Origin: Kurthia huakuii LAM0618 | GTDB lineage: Bacteria > Bacillota > Bacilli > Bacillales_A > Planococcaceae | Assembly: GCF_000505545.1 (NCBI RefSeq) | Contig: NZ_AYTB01000008.1 | Location: 310,001-374,000 of the forward strand | Direction: 5' to 3' | Length of the DNA stretch: 64,000 bases | Part shown: positions 18,779 through 27,896 of the stretch, one piece after another | Position numbering within the stretch: the stretch's first letter is position 1 | How the letters are laid out: each line of letters starts with the position of its first letter | The notes under the pieces: generated by a model | What the model saw: only the letters and a program-made list of their open reading frames with translations | Told to the model about the DNA's origin: nothing | The model's database searches: none | Made by a program: the position numbers and the translations under genes

Positions 18779-20152
18779 TTAACGTAATGCTTTTGCTTTA
18801 TCTAATTGGATTTTCACTTGATCGAAACCTGTTCCGCCAAGAGAGTGACGACGTTTCACCGCAGCTTCTGGCGCTAATACATCGTACACATCTGCTTCGA
18901 TTAACGCGCTACCTTCTTGCATATCAGCAAGCGTTAAGTCTAATAAGTAAATGCCACGTTTAATACATGTGAACACTAGTTTTCCTGTCACTTCATGCGC
19001 CTCGCGGAATGGCATACCTTTTGCAGCTAAGTAATCTGCAAGTTCTGTCGCATTGGAGAAGTCATTATGCACCGCTTTATGCAATACATTTTTGTTGACG
19101 GTCATCGTACGAACCATACCTTCGAAGATTTTTAATGAACCGACAATTGTGTGTAATGTGTCAAACATGCCTTCTTTATCTTCTTGCATATCTTTGTTAT
19201 AGGCTAATGGAATACCTTTTAATACTGTTAGTAAACCCATTAAATTACCATACGTACGACCTGCTTTACCACGAATCAATTCCGCCATATCAGGGTTTTT
19301 CTTCTGTGGCATAATACTTGAGCCTGTTGAGAATGAATCATCTAGGTCGATAAATTTGAATTCATCTGTTGACCATAAAATGATTTCTTCAGCAAAGCGT
19401 GATAAATGGGCCATCATTAATGAACCATTTGATAAAAATTCGACGATGAAATCACGATCACTTACGGCGTCAATTGAGTTTTGATACACATTTGAGAAGC
19501 CAAGTAATTTGGCACTTAATTCACGATCGATTGGGAAAGTTGTCCCTGCTAATGCACCTGCACCAAGTGGTGAGATATCAATGCGTTTTAGCGATTCCAT
19601 AAAGCGTTGTTTATCGCGCTCTAACATCCAGAAGTACGTCATTAAGTGATGCGCAAATGAAATAGGTTGCGCACGTTGTAAATGCGTATAGCCTGGTGCG
19701 AGTGTCTCGACGTTGTCTTCCGCTTGTGCGATGATAGCATCTTGCAAGTTTTCGATTAACGCGATGACTTCTACAACACGTTTTTTAAGGAATAGGTGCA
19801 TATCCGTTGCGACTTGGTCATTACGGCTACGTCCTGTGTGTAATTTACCGCCAACAGGTCCTACTAAATCTGTTAACATTTTTTCAAGGTTTAAGTGAAT
19901 ATCTTCATTCTCCACTTTAAACTCTAATTCGTTGTTGTCTGCTTTGATTTTTAATTGTTCAAGGCCGCCTTTGATTGCCTCTACTTCATCGGCTTTTAAA
20001 ATACCACATTCGCCAAGCATCGTTACGTGAGCAATGCTGCCCTCGATATCTTCTGTAACGAGTTGTTGATCAAAGCCAATTGAAGCGCCAAATTCATCTA
20101 CCCAAGCTTCGGCAGATTTTTGGAAGCGACCGCCCCATGCTTTTCCGCTCAT
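18779..20152 (-). CDS. argH: Argininosuccinate lyase
   Basis: ArgH splits argininosuccinate into arginine and fumarate, the last step of arginine synthesis. The superfamily signature [12 protein letters not shown] with its catalytic serine is present, as are [12 protein letters not shown] and [11 protein letters not shown]. At 457 residues it is normal. Its ATG shares one base with the argG stop (TAATG), so the two are translationally coupled. Confidence 0.97.
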   Translation of the reverse strand: MSGKAWGGRFQKSAEAWVDEFGASIGFDQQLVTEDIEGSIAHVTMLGECGILKADEVEAIKGGLEQLKIKADNNELEFKVENEDIHLNLEKMLTDLVGPVGGKLHTGRSRNDQVATDMHLFLKKRVVEVIALIENLQDAIIAQAEDNVETLAPGYTHLQRAQPISFAHHLMTYFWMLERDKQRFMESLKRIDISPLGAGALAGTTFPIDRELSAKLLGFSNVYQNSIDAVSDRDFIVEFLSNGSLMMAHLSRFAEEIILWSTDEFKFIDLDDSFSTGSSIMPQKKNPDMAELIRGKAGRTYGNLMGLLTVLKGIPLAYNKDMQEDKEGMFDTLHTIVGSLKIFEGMVRTMTVNKNVLHKAVHNDFSNATELADYLAAKGMPFREAHEVTGKLVFTCIKRGIYLLDLTLADMQEGSALIEADVYDVLAPEAAVKRRHSLGGTGFDQVKIQLDKAKALR

Positions 20153-21360
20153 TAGTTGTTACCTACTTTTTTACCGTTCACGATTGCGTTCACTTTTGTT
20201 GGAAGACCCCATAATTCGATGAAACCTACTGCTGAGTTGTGGTTGAACTCATCATCTTTTGTATAAGTTGCTAATTTTTCATCATATAAAGAGTTTGGTG
20301 ATTTACGTCCTTCAACAATCGCGTGACCTTTGAATAGGCGTACGCGTACTGTACCGTTAACGTATTGTTGTGTGTTTTTAATGAACGCTTCGATTGATTC
20401 ACGTAATGGAGAGAACCATAAACCGTTATAAATAAGCTCTGTTAATTGTTTTTCAACAACTGGTTTGAAGTGCGCTAATTCTTTTACTAATGTTAAATCT
20501 TCTAATTCTTTGTGTGCGATTAATAATGTATGTGCACCTGGGATTTCGTATACTTCACGAGATTTAATCCCTACAAGACGGTTTTCGATGTGGTCGATAC
20601 GGCCAACACCGTGTTTACCAGCAAGCTCGTTTAATTTTAAAATCATGTCAGATAGTTTGTAGTCAACGCCATCTAGTTTTGTTGGTACACCGGCTACGAA
20701 TTCAATTTCGATAACGTCTGCTTCGTCTGGCGCGTCTTCGATTTCAACTGTTAAGTCGTAAGCATCTTTCGGTGGTTTTGCCCAAGGGTCTTCTAAAATA
20801 CCACATTCGTTCGCACGGCCCCATAAGTTTTGGTCGATTGAGAATGGAGAGTCTAAATTAATTGGAATCGGAATATTACGTTCTTTCGCATATTCGATTT
20901 CTTCTTCACGGCTCCAGCCCCATTCACGTACAGGTGCTAATACTTCTAAATCTGGGTTTAATGCGTTGAATGCTACTTCGAAACGAACTTGGTCATTCCC
21001 TTTACCAGTACAACCATGTGCTACAGCAGTAGCGCCTGTTTGCTCAGCGATTTCAACTAATTTTTTAGCGATTAATGGACGAGATAATGCGGATACTAAT
21101 GGATATTTTTGTTCGTACCAAGTGTGACCTTGTAGAGACATTAATGCGAAGTCATCTGCGAATTCGTCTTTTGCATCGATTACGAATGATTCAACAGCAC
21201 CTACTGTAAGTGCTTTTTCTTGCACGTGTTTAAGGTCTTTTCCTTCACCAACGTCTAAGCAACAAGCTACGACTTCGTAACCTTGTTCTTGTAACCATGT
21301 AATTGCAACTGATGTATCTAAACCGCCTGAATAGGCAAGTACTACTTTTTTGTTTGTCAT
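20152..21360 (-). CDS. argG: Argininosuccinate synthase
   Basis: ArgG joins citrulline and aspartate using ATP. The PP-loop AYSGGLDTS lies at the N-terminus, and [14 protein letters not shown] and the [12 protein letters not shown] segments are diagnostic. ATG 21360 (402 residues, MTNKKVV) is chosen since TTTGGAGGAATAC precedes it directly. Starting at 21375 would include the ribosome binding site. It forms an operon with argH under the promoter and ArgR-like repeats at 21430-21472. Confidence 0.97.
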   Translation of the reverse strand: MTNKKVVLAYSGGLDTSVAITWLQEQGYEVVACCLDVGEGKDLKHVQEKALTVGAVESFVIDAKDEFADDFALMSLQGHTWYEQKYPLVSALSRPLIAKKLVEIAEQTGATAVAHGCTGKGNDQVRFEVAFNALNPDLEVLAPVREWGWSREEEIEYAKERNIPIPINLDSPFSIDQNLWGRANECGILEDPWAKPPKDAYDLTVEIEDAPDEADVIEIEFVAGVPTKLDGVDYKLSDMILKLNELAGKHGVGRIDHIENRLVGIKSREVYEIPGAHTLLIAHKELEDLTLVKELAHFKPVVEKQLTELIYNGLWFSPLRESIEAFIKNTQQYVNGTVRVRLFKGHAIVEGRKSPNSLYDEKLATYTKDDEFNHNSAVGFIELWGLPTKVNAIVNGKKVGNN

Positions 21361-21429
21361 AATGTATTCCTCCAAAGCTGTAATGTGTATTTGTATGTTT
21401 ATGCGTTTGTCTTTAATATTTATGCACTA

Positions 21430-21472
21430 ATAATAGCATGCTATTTTTATAAGTGCAAGTGTATTTTTATAA
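21430..21472 (-). promoter_or_regulatory. argG promoter with ArgR-like operator repeats
   Basis: On the minus strand TTGCAC (21453-21458) and TATTAT (21430-21435) are 17 bp apart. TTATAAAAATA occurs twice (21462-21472 and 21442-21452), 20 bp apart on either side of the -35 box. Each partly matches the CATGAATAAAAATNCA core of the Bacillus AhrC/ArgR site. Repression by an arginine-ArgR complex is the natural reading. Confidence 0.7.
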
Positions 21473-21572
21473 ATTTTTTCGAAAAACTTAATTTTATGTC
21501 AAAAGTTCTTAAATACTAAGTAAATCAATGATTCAAACGAGAATTTTCATTCATTTCTTTTTAGATGAATTA

Positions 21573-21630
21573 TTTTTATACAGTGAAAATGCATAAAAAA
21601 GAGTTTTTATACATTTTCACTGTATAAAAA
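21573..21630. terminator. 58-bp near-perfect palindrome containing the yqjQ terminator
   Basis: Arms 21573-21591 and 21612-21630 are perfect 19-bp inverted repeats. After one mismatch they continue as a 7-bp stem over an AGAG loop. In the minus-strand direction a competing hairpin pairs GAGTTTTTATACA with TGTATAAAAACTC (21601-21633), followed by TTTTTT, an ideal terminator for the short-chain dehydrogenase gene. The two structures cannot form at the same time. Confidence 0.88.
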
Positions 21631-21641
21631 CTCACTTTTAG

Positions 21642-22388
21642 TTATTTCCTATTAAATAGTGGTTTGCCAATTTTTTCGACTAACGTTGGCGATATTGCGT
21701 ACAATTTACTTGAAATGCCCATATACCATGGCAAATTCACTTCGCGTTTACGTGTTTTAATTGTATGAATTGCGGCCTTCGCGACGTCTTCTGGCAACAA
21801 CAATACATTTTTCATCACCGTACGATACGCATTCGTTGCATCGGCATGGTCGAGAAATGGTGTATCAATCGGCCCTGGGTGGATGACTGATACGGCGATT
21901 TTTTGTGGTGCCAACTCCATGCGTAGCGCATTCGTATACCCGATAAGCGCATGTTTAGTTGCGGCATACATGCTCGCTTTTGGCGTGGCAACCTTCCCTG
22001 CTTGTGAGCCCATAAAAATAAATTGCCCGCGCTCATTCATATGCGGCAACAGTTCGCGTACGAGAATTGCTGGCGTGGCGACATTTAATTGAATCATGTC
22101 ATCGATTGCCGCATCGTTTAAATTTGCGGCATATTCAAATGTGCCAATACCGGCATTAATAATCGCCACATCAAGTTGTGGCAATTGCGTAACAAGGCGT
22201 TTTAGTGCTACGCGGTTTGTTAAATCTGCTTGAATCGTTTCAACGTGCTGCTTTTTTAATTGCTGCAATCTCACTTCATTACGCCCCGTTGCAATGACGC
22301 GATGTCCTAGCTTGTGTAATTGCATCGCGATTTCAAAGCCTACACCCGATGTGGCGCCGGTTACTAAAATCGTTTTAAACTTGTTCAT
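21642..22388 (-). CDS. yqjQ: Short-chain dehydrogenase/reductase (YqjQ-like)
   Basis: This is a classical SDR. The cofactor motif is VTGATSGVGFE, the second is IINAGIG, and the catalytic serine precedes SMYAATKHALIGY with its YxxxK pair. The C-terminal part ends with a hydrophobic stretch after LPWYMG, as in membrane-associated SDRs. ATG 22388 (248 residues, MNKFKTIL) has AAGGGGG upstream and starts inside the 3' end of the yqjP-like gene, so the pair is coupled. In Bacillus subtilis yqjP and yqjQ also flank proI. The substrate is unknown. Confidence 0.85.
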   Translation of the reverse strand: MNKFKTILVTGATSGVGFEIAMQLHKLGHRVIATGRNEVRLQQLKKQHVETIQADLTNRVALKRLVTQLPQLDVAIINAGIGTFEYAANLNDAAIDDMIQLNVATPAILVRELLPHMNERGQFIFMGSQAGKVATPKASMYAATKHALIGYTNALRMELAPQKIAVSVIHPGPIDTPFLDHADATNAYRTVMKNVLLLPEDVAKAAIHTIKTRKREVNLPWYMGISSKLYAISPTLVEKIGKPLFNRK

Positions 22389-23322
22389 AGCGCGCAACCC
22401 CCTTGTCGTCAATCGTACGTGTTACAAGCCCTTGTTGCTCTAAATAATCAAGTTGTCCTAATGTTGATGACAGCGTTAAACCGAGCTCGACTTGCATTTT
22501 CGTCGGGTAAAAGCGCTGCGTTATTTCAAATACCGATAACGGCGCATCAATGAGTGCATAGGCACGCATCGCACGTTGATGTTGCTTTTCTAGGCGAATA
22601 GCGACCAGTTCCGTTGAATTTGTAATGATGTTGCCATGACCGGCATAAACGCGCGCTAAATCATACGACGCTAATTTTTTTAATGATGCATTGTATTGCA
22701 ATTGCGATTTTGGTCGTAGCCCTGTCATGCCCATCGGTACTTCAACAAGTGGATTAGAAGCAACAAAATCAATGAGTAAATCGCCACCAAAGGCGTAACT
22801 CGCTCGTTCATCAACAAACATGAAATGACTTTGCGCATGTCCTAATGTTTCGACCGCTATTAAATTCGCATGTCCTGGTACGGTGTCGCCATCGCGTAAT
22901 ATAGTAGAAAGTGGCGTTGTCCCCATATAATCCGCTTCACGAATCATCTTCTCAACCCAGCGATTGTACAACTCTGGCACGCCCTCTTCGGCTAATTGTT
23001 GTTTATAAAATACACGTTGATAGTCAAAAAAAGCTTTATCGCGGCGCAGCCAATAGTCGTTGTATGCATGCCCAACAATCGCCGCGTTTTTAAAAGCATC
23101 GGTCCAGCCAATATGATCAGGATGGTGATGTGTTAAAATCACTTGCTCAACATCCTCAAAACGATAATTTTGCGCTTTTAAGCCCGCTTCTAGTGCTTCG
23201 TATGCAGCGGGAATTTTCGTGCCCACGTCAACGATTGACAGCACATCCCCTTTTATTAAAAATGAATTGGCCGTACCGACTCCAAATGGCGTTGGCGTTT
23301 CAATGCGAATAATTTCATCCAT
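22375..23322 (-). CDS. yqjP: Metallo-beta-lactamase-fold hydrolase (YqjP-like)
   Basis: This is an MBL-fold enzyme of 315 residues. The zinc motif THHHPDHIGW is at about residues 65-74, with later ligands near ETLGHAQSHFMF, the GDLLI aspartate and YAGHG. The C-terminal third looks like a winged-helix tail (ERLEK-like helices, then LSSTLGQLDYLEQQGLV), common in glyoxalase-II-like members of this subgroup. The start has AAGGGGG upstream. It is co-transcribed with the SDR gene downstream. The substrate is unknown. Confidence 0.85.
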   Translation of the reverse strand: MDEIIRIETPTPFGVGTANSFLIKGDVLSIVDVGTKIPAAYEALEAGLKAQNYRFEDVEQVILTHHHPDHIGWTDAFKNAAIVGHAYNDYWLRRDKAFFDYQRVFYKQQLAEEGVPELYNRWVEKMIREADYMGTTPLSTILRDGDTVPGHANLIAVETLGHAQSHFMFVDERASYAFGGDLLIDFVASNPLVEVPMGMTGLRPKSQLQYNASLKKLASYDLARVYAGHGNIITNSTELVAIRLEKQHQRAMRAYALIDAPLSVFEITQRFYPTKMQVELGLTLSSTLGQLDYLEQQGLVTRTIDDKGVARYEQV

Positions 23323-23408
23323 AATCCAAGTCCCCCTTATGTCCCTACATTCCTATCATACCCGTTTTTATGAAACGCGTCATTTTCTGATTATTCTAAA
23401 ATTTTATA

Positions 23409-23438
23409 TTGACTTTCCTTTATCATTATGCTTATAAT
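23409..23438 (+). promoter_or_regulatory. Promoter of the proC T-box transcript
   Basis: TTGACT (23409-23414) and TATAAT (23433-23438) are 18 bp apart. Transcription would begin about 23445, giving a leader of about 240 nt before proC. Confidence 0.85.
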
Positions 23439-23444
23439 CATCAC

Positions 23445-23660
23445 ATATATAGTAAGGCACTGACGAAGATTAGTACAATATAAACTTCTCTAAAGAGAGC
23501 ATCTACTAGCGCTGTGAATGATGTGTGAAGTTGTATTCGAACCTACTTTCGAGCCGCTATGCAAACATAGCCGTTCCCTTAGCGATAATAAGGATTGTTT
23601 TCAAGGTGGTACCGCGAATAAAACATATTCGTCCTCTAGGATGGGTATGTTTTTCTTTTT
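23445..23660 (+). promoter_or_regulatory. Proline T-box leader of proC
   Basis: The leader has AGAGAGC near its start and CCT (proline) at 23542-23544 in TTCGAACCTACTTTC on the 3' side of stem I, the natural specifier. The T-box AAGGTGGTACCGCG is at 23603-23616. The terminator follows, with AAACATA...CGTCC pairing GGATG...TATGTTT and a T run up to about 23657. Uncharged proline tRNA should turn on the downstream reductase. Confidence 0.94.
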
Positions 23661-23683
23661 GCATAAAACGAGGAGGAATAAAC

Positions 23684-24490
23684 ATGAAAAATATTTTATT
23701 TATTGGCGCTGGCTCAATGGCTGAAGCGATTATTCATGGCTTAACAGCGCAAAATGTCATTGACGCTGACCATATTTTTGTCACAAACAAATCAAATGAA
23801 GCGAAACTACAACAGTTGCATGAAGCCTATGGTGTGTCGGCAACCTACGAGTTAGCGACTGCTTTACAACAAGCTGATTTAGTCGTCTTAGCAATGAAAC
23901 CGAAAGATGTGACGGCCGCGCTTACCCAAGTAGCGGCGCACATTCCCGCAAATACACCGGTGTTATCGGTTGTTGCCGGATACGCAATGGCATCGATTGA
24001 ACAGCTAGTAGGTGCGCGACCACTTGCGCGTATTATGCCCAATACATCGGCTCAAATTGCACTTAGCACAACCGGTGTTGCCTACAATGCCGCTGTCGAT
24101 CGTGCGACAAAAGACGAAATCACCACACTATTACAATCAATCGGTACGGTAATTGAAGTCGAAGAAGATCAACTTCATGCCGTCACAGCTATTTCAGGCA
24201 GTGGCCCAGCGTACTTCTATTATGTCGTTGAAGCAATGAAAGAAGCCGGTTTAACATATGGCTTAGATGAACAAACGGTGAAACAATTAGTTGTTGAAAC
24301 GATGGCCGGTGCATCTGAAATGTTAAAGCGCGTAGATGAAGAGCCACAATTACTACGCAAAAAAATTACAAGCCCTGGTGGAACGACCGAAGCGGGTGTG
24401 AATGCGCTTAAAAAATTCCATGTAAAAGAAGCGTTCACAACGTGTATTGCAGACGCTGAAGCGAAATCGCGCGAATTGGCCAATAGTTAA
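23684..24490 (+). CDS. proC: Pyrroline-5-carboxylate reductase
   Basis: ProC (called ProI in Bacillus subtilis) reduces pyrroline-5-carboxylate to proline, the last step of proline synthesis. The Rossmann motif ILFIGAGSMAEAII starts the protein, followed by VLAMKPKDV. The family signature lies in AISGSGPAYFYYVVEAM and SPGGTTEAGV. At 268 residues it is normal. The start at 23684 follows GAGGAGGAATAAAC. The longer open frame from 23525 runs through the T-box and is not coding. Confidence 0.97.
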   Translation: MKNILFIGAGSMAEAIIHGLTAQNVIDADHIFVTNKSNEAKLQQLHEAYGVSATYELATALQQADLVVLAMKPKDVTAALTQVAAHIPANTPVLSVVAGYAMASIEQLVGARPLARIMPNTSAQIALSTTGVAYNAAVDRATKDEITTLLQSIGTVIEVEEDQLHAVTAISGSGPAYFYYVVEAMKEAGLTYGLDEQTVKQLVVETMAGASEMLKRVDEEPQLLRKKITSPGGTTEAGVNALKKFHVKEAFTTCIADAEAKSRELANS

Positions 24491-24493
24491 ACG

Positions 24494-24532
24494 AAAAAAG
24501 AGGCAAGGACCTGAACGTCCTCGCCTCTTTTT
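24494..24532 (+). terminator. proC terminator
   Basis: AAAAAGAGGCAAGGAC pairs with GTCCTCGCCTCTTTTT (one mismatch). It is symmetric, so it can also end the small minus-strand gene that follows. Confidence 0.88.
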
Positions 24533-24537
24533 GTATA

Positions 24538-24729
24538 TTATTTTTTCTTTTTTAATGATTTCATGCGGAATGTAAACAATGCCAAAATCAAGAAAAAAAT
24601 CATCAGTCCAAAATAAATTTTGTCATAGTTTGTTTGTTCAATCGCCGTGTTGGACGCTGCGAATGCAGGATTACTTGCCAATACAACAAACAGCATCACA
24701 GTTGCTAGTGCTGCCACGAATTTTTTCAT
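24538..24729 (-). CDS. Small secreted-then-anchored membrane protein
   Basis: The 63 residues begin with a signal-peptide-like segment (MKKFVAALATVMLFVVLASNP, possible cleavage after AFA near 24). A short polar region is followed by a second hydrophobic span (about 40-55, IYFGLMIFFLILAL) and a lysine-rich end. GAGGAGC lies upstream of the ATG. It is downstream of sbcC on the same strand, but a link is unproven. I do not recognise the family. Confidence 0.65.
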   Translation of the reverse strand: MKKFVAALATVMLFVVLASNPAFAASNTAIEQTNYDKIYFGLMIFFLILALFTFRMKSLKKKK

Positions 24730-24827
24730 AGTACCTATTGCTCCTCAAAACGACAAGCTGCGCCGCTTTTTATTTATTGCGTTGCTATTTATCATACGCA
24801 TTTCAATTTTACAAGTCAAGCAAGCAC

Positions 24828-27800
24828 CTACTCAATATGGAATGTCGTATGACTATAACCTTCGCGCATTTTTTTCACTTCAAGCACGGCAGGAATCGCT
24901 TCTTTTAACCCGGCAACATGCGAAATGACGCCAATCATGCGCCCGGATTTTTGCAATTCAATGAGCGTATCAATCGCCTTTGCAAGCGCCTCTTCATCCA
25001 ATGTGCCAAACCCTTCATCAATAAACATCGTATCAATTTCCACTTGACCACGATAACTTTGAATAATATCGCTAATGCCAAGTGCTAAACATAATGCCGC
25101 ATTAAACTTTTCACCGCCGGACATCGTTTTTACGTCGCGCGTTTGACCTGTATAAGCATCGTAAATATCAAGGCCAAGACCACTTTGTTTCCCATGTGAT
25201 TCAAGGCGTTCACTACGTTGTAATAAAAATTGCCCATTTGACAGCGGCTGTAGACGTTCATTCGCCGCCTCAATAATTTGCTCTAAATATTCGATTTGCA
25301 AATAACGCTCAAATGACATCCGTTGCTCATTGTTGCCTCGCAATAAATCATAAAGTGCCATAATGTGCGTCGCGCGTCGTTCAAGCGCGTCAATCTCATC
25401 CACCTGTGCGCGGAGTTGTTCGATAAGCGTCGCCGCATGTTTAGCGTATTGCTGTGCTTGTTGCCACGCCGCTAACAATTGTTCATAACGTAAACGCGCG
25501 TCGTGTAATTTATCATCAATTGCTTGCACATCAACGGGTTGCTTGTTTGCCAAATGCGCACGTTTATCACACGCTTGTGTTGTCGCATACAATTGTTGCG
25601 CAAACGCCTCGAGTTGTTGACGCAGTTGCGGCAGTTGCGGAATATATTGCTTCATCTCGCTATAATGTTGGCCATTTTCAAAATCCGCCAACACACGCTC
25701 TTTGAATTTTTGCTGAGCCTCAGCGAGATTTTTTACGGCTTCATCAATTTGCACCATTAAATGCGCGCGATTATTTTCTGTTAGTTTCAACGTTTGCGTC
25801 GCTTGTTCAAGTTGTTGACGCGCTGTTTCAAACTGTTGCTCTAACTGCGTTTTCTGATGCTCAACATCGCTTAAATACGCCACTAACTCGGCTTTCGTCG
25901 CATATTGCGGTGGCAGTTGTTGTTGTTGCTCCTCTAATAGGACGGTATTTGTGCGAAGTTGTTGCTCACTCGCCATTAATTGTTCTTTTAATGCTTGATG
26001 TTGCTGTTCAAATTGCACACATTGTTGCTCTAATTGTTGCAATGTTATTTGTTGTTGTGCCGCTTGTTGTTGCGCCTGCAGCCGTTTTTCGAGTTGCACT
26101 TTACTTTGTTCATAGCGTTCATCTGTATACACGACCGTACTATCTATCGCTAATACTTCACAACTAGCTTGTGCTTCGACTAATTGTTGCTTGGCAAGTT
26201 GCCACTCACGCTCTGTACTGTAATAAGCACGTTGTTGTTGTTCATAATGCGCACGCTGTGATTCGAGCAGTTGTTCATCCACATCATCACGTAACGTTAC
26301 CGGATGCGTATGATGCGTCGAACCACAGACCGGGCAAGCCTCGCCATCGACGAGTTCCTGCGCTAATAAGTACGCTTGATTTTGAAGCCACATTTGACGC
26401 GTTGCCTCGTATTGTTGCTGTGCTTCATATTGCTGTTGTTGCGCTTGTTGCATCGTTTGTGCGAGCGTCTGCACTTGCGTTGTTAGTTGTGCGACGCGGC
26501 GGTAGGCAGTCACTTTCTTTTCTTCTTCAAATACGCGCTGTTGCCATGTCGGCAGCTCACGAATCGCTTGTAACGTGTCATCATAGCGATTTTTTTGTGT
26601 TTGGAATGTGCCCACCGCTACTTGCTGCGCCGCCGTTATCTCGGTCAGTTGCTGACGTTGTTGCTCGGCAAGCTGTGTGAATTGTTGCTGTTGGCGCTTT
26701 GATTCATCTACGCGTTCATACATCGCAACAAGCGGCTGCCATGTGCGGAGTGCCTGTTCGAGCGCAGGTACTTGCGCTTTCGCTGTCATTTTTTGCTCAT
26801 ATTGCGCCGTATGCTGTTCGTGCTGCATACGCGCGGTGTGCAGTTGTTTCTCAAGTGCCGGCACGCGCTGTTCGAGTGCTTTTTTATGTTGATTTAACGT
26901 ATGAAATTGCTCATCATATGGCGCTAAACGCTGTGCTTTTTCAGCGTAATCATAGCGCTGAGAAAGCTTGTCGATATCCGGCTGTTGCTGTTTTAAGCGT
27001 TCGAGTTCGACCACAAGCTGCTCGTATTCTGCTAACTCGGCATTGTAACGATTTGCCGTTGCGCGCTCCTGTTGAAGTGCGCTATGTTGTGCAGTCGCCT
27101 GTTCATAGGCTTGTTGCTGCGCCGGTAGTTGTGCCGTATAAGCGCGTTCTTCCTGTTCGAGCGCATCGACTAAGCGCTGTGCTCCGATGTATTCTGCCGC
27201 GAGTACTTCTGCTAGCGCACTGTCATCGCGAATCGGTAATGATTGATGAATCGTGCGTATTGTATGCTGTTGTAAATCTTCAGCTCGCTGCAAGGCTTGC
27301 TGTGCCTCGTTGCGTTTATCTTTTAAACGCGTCACGATATCATCGTATTTCATCGTCTTAAAAATTTTACGCAAAATTTCTTCTTTATTGGCTGTCGTTG
27401 AAGTCAGTAGTTTTTGAAATTCCCCTTGTGGCAACATCACAATTTGTTTAAATTGCTCTTTTGTTAAGCCTAATAATGCTTTGATTTTTTCGCTGACGTC
27501 AGTCGCTTTTTGTTGGTCAACTAAAGGTTTGTCGCCTTCATCGGTCACTTCATACAATTCGACTTTGCCCGGTGTTTCTGATTTATTCGTTGCTTTTTTA
27601 TAGGGCAATTGACGATAAACGCGGTACGTACGACCTTTCATCGCAAACAGTAATTCGACCGAAGTCGGCAGCGCATCATCTGCGAAATGACTGCGTAGCC
27701 CCTTAATATCACTACGATCCTCGCCACTCGCCGCACCATAAAGCGCATAAAAAATGCCATCAAAAATCGTCGTTTTCCCCGCACCGGTCGTACCCGAAAT

Positions 27801-27896
27801 AACGAATAGTTTCCGGTCACCAAGCGCACGAAAATCGATTGTTTCACAGTCTTTGTACGGACCAAATGCCGTCATTTTTAGTTCTAATGGTTGCAT
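24828..27896 (-). CDS. sbcC: SbcC, ATPase subunit of the SbcCD nuclease
   Basis: SbcC is an SMC/Rad50-like ATPase that partners SbcD to open hairpins and process blocked DNA ends. The N-terminal Walker A is GTTGAGKTT. The zinc hook CPVC sits in EACPVCGSTHH in the middle of two very long glutamine-rich coiled coils. The C-terminal signature SGGEKFNAALCLALG and Walker B MFIDEGFGTLD are intact. At 1022 residues it is normal. Its ATG overlaps the sbcD stop (TAATG). Many apparent frames in its coiled-coil region are shadows of CAA/CAG repeats. Confidence 0.95.
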   Translation of the reverse strand: MQPLELKMTAFGPYKDCETIDFRALGDRKLFVISGTTGAGKTTIFDGIFYALYGAASGEDRSDIKGLRSHFADDALPTSVELLFAMKGRTYRVYRQLPYKKATNKSETPGKVELYEVTDEGDKPLVDQQKATDVSEKIKALLGLTKEQFKQIVMLPQGEFQKLLTSTTANKEEILRKIFKTMKYDDIVTRLKDKRNEAQQALQRAEDLQQHTIRTIHQSLPIRDDSALAEVLAAEYIGAQRLVDALEQEERAYTAQLPAQQQAYEQATAQHSALQQERATANRYNAELAEYEQLVVELERLKQQQPDIDKLSQRYDYAEKAQRLAPYDEQFHTLNQHKKALEQRVPALEKQLHTARMQHEQHTAQYEQKMTAKAQVPALEQALRTWQPLVAMYERVDESKRQQQQFTQLAEQQRQQLTEITAAQQVAVGTFQTQKNRYDDTLQAIRELPTWQQRVFEEEKKVTAYRRVAQLTTQVQTLAQTMQQAQQQQYEAQQQYEATRQMWLQNQAYLLAQELVDGEACPVCGSTHHTHPVTLRDDVDEQLLESQRAHYEQQQRAYYSTEREWQLAKQQLVEAQASCEVLAIDSTVVYTDERYEQSKVQLEKRLQAQQQAAQQQITLQQLEQQCVQFEQQHQALKEQLMASEQQLRTNTVLLEEQQQQLPPQYATKAELVAYLSDVEHQKTQLEQQFETARQQLEQATQTLKLTENNRAHLMVQIDEAVKNLAEAQQKFKERVLADFENGQHYSEMKQYIPQLPQLRQQLEAFAQQLYATTQACDKRAHLANKQPVDVQAIDDKLHDARLRYEQLLAAWQQAQQYAKHAATLIEQLRAQVDEIDALERRATHIMALYDLLRGNNEQRMSFERYLQIEYLEQIIEAANERLQPLSNGQFLLQRSERLESHGKQSGLGLDIYDAYTGQTRDVKTMSGGEKFNAALCLALGISDIIQSYRGQVEIDTMFIDEGFGTLDEEALAKAIDTLIELQKSGRMIGVISHVAGLKEAIPAVLEVKKMREGYSHTTFHIE

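Noticed and set aside
23380-23394. CodY-like CATTTTCTGATTATT upstream of yqjP
   Set aside because: Three mismatches in an AT-rich divergent region; likely chance.
23525-23683. N-terminal extension of proC
   Set aside because: It covers the specifier, T-box and terminator of the leader RNA; the true start at 23684 has its own ribosome binding site.
25454-27361. Several plus-strand frames of 70-220 codons inside sbcC
   Set aside because: They mirror the glutamine-rich CAA/CAG coiled-coil coding sequence on the other strand and lack start signals or recognisable domains.
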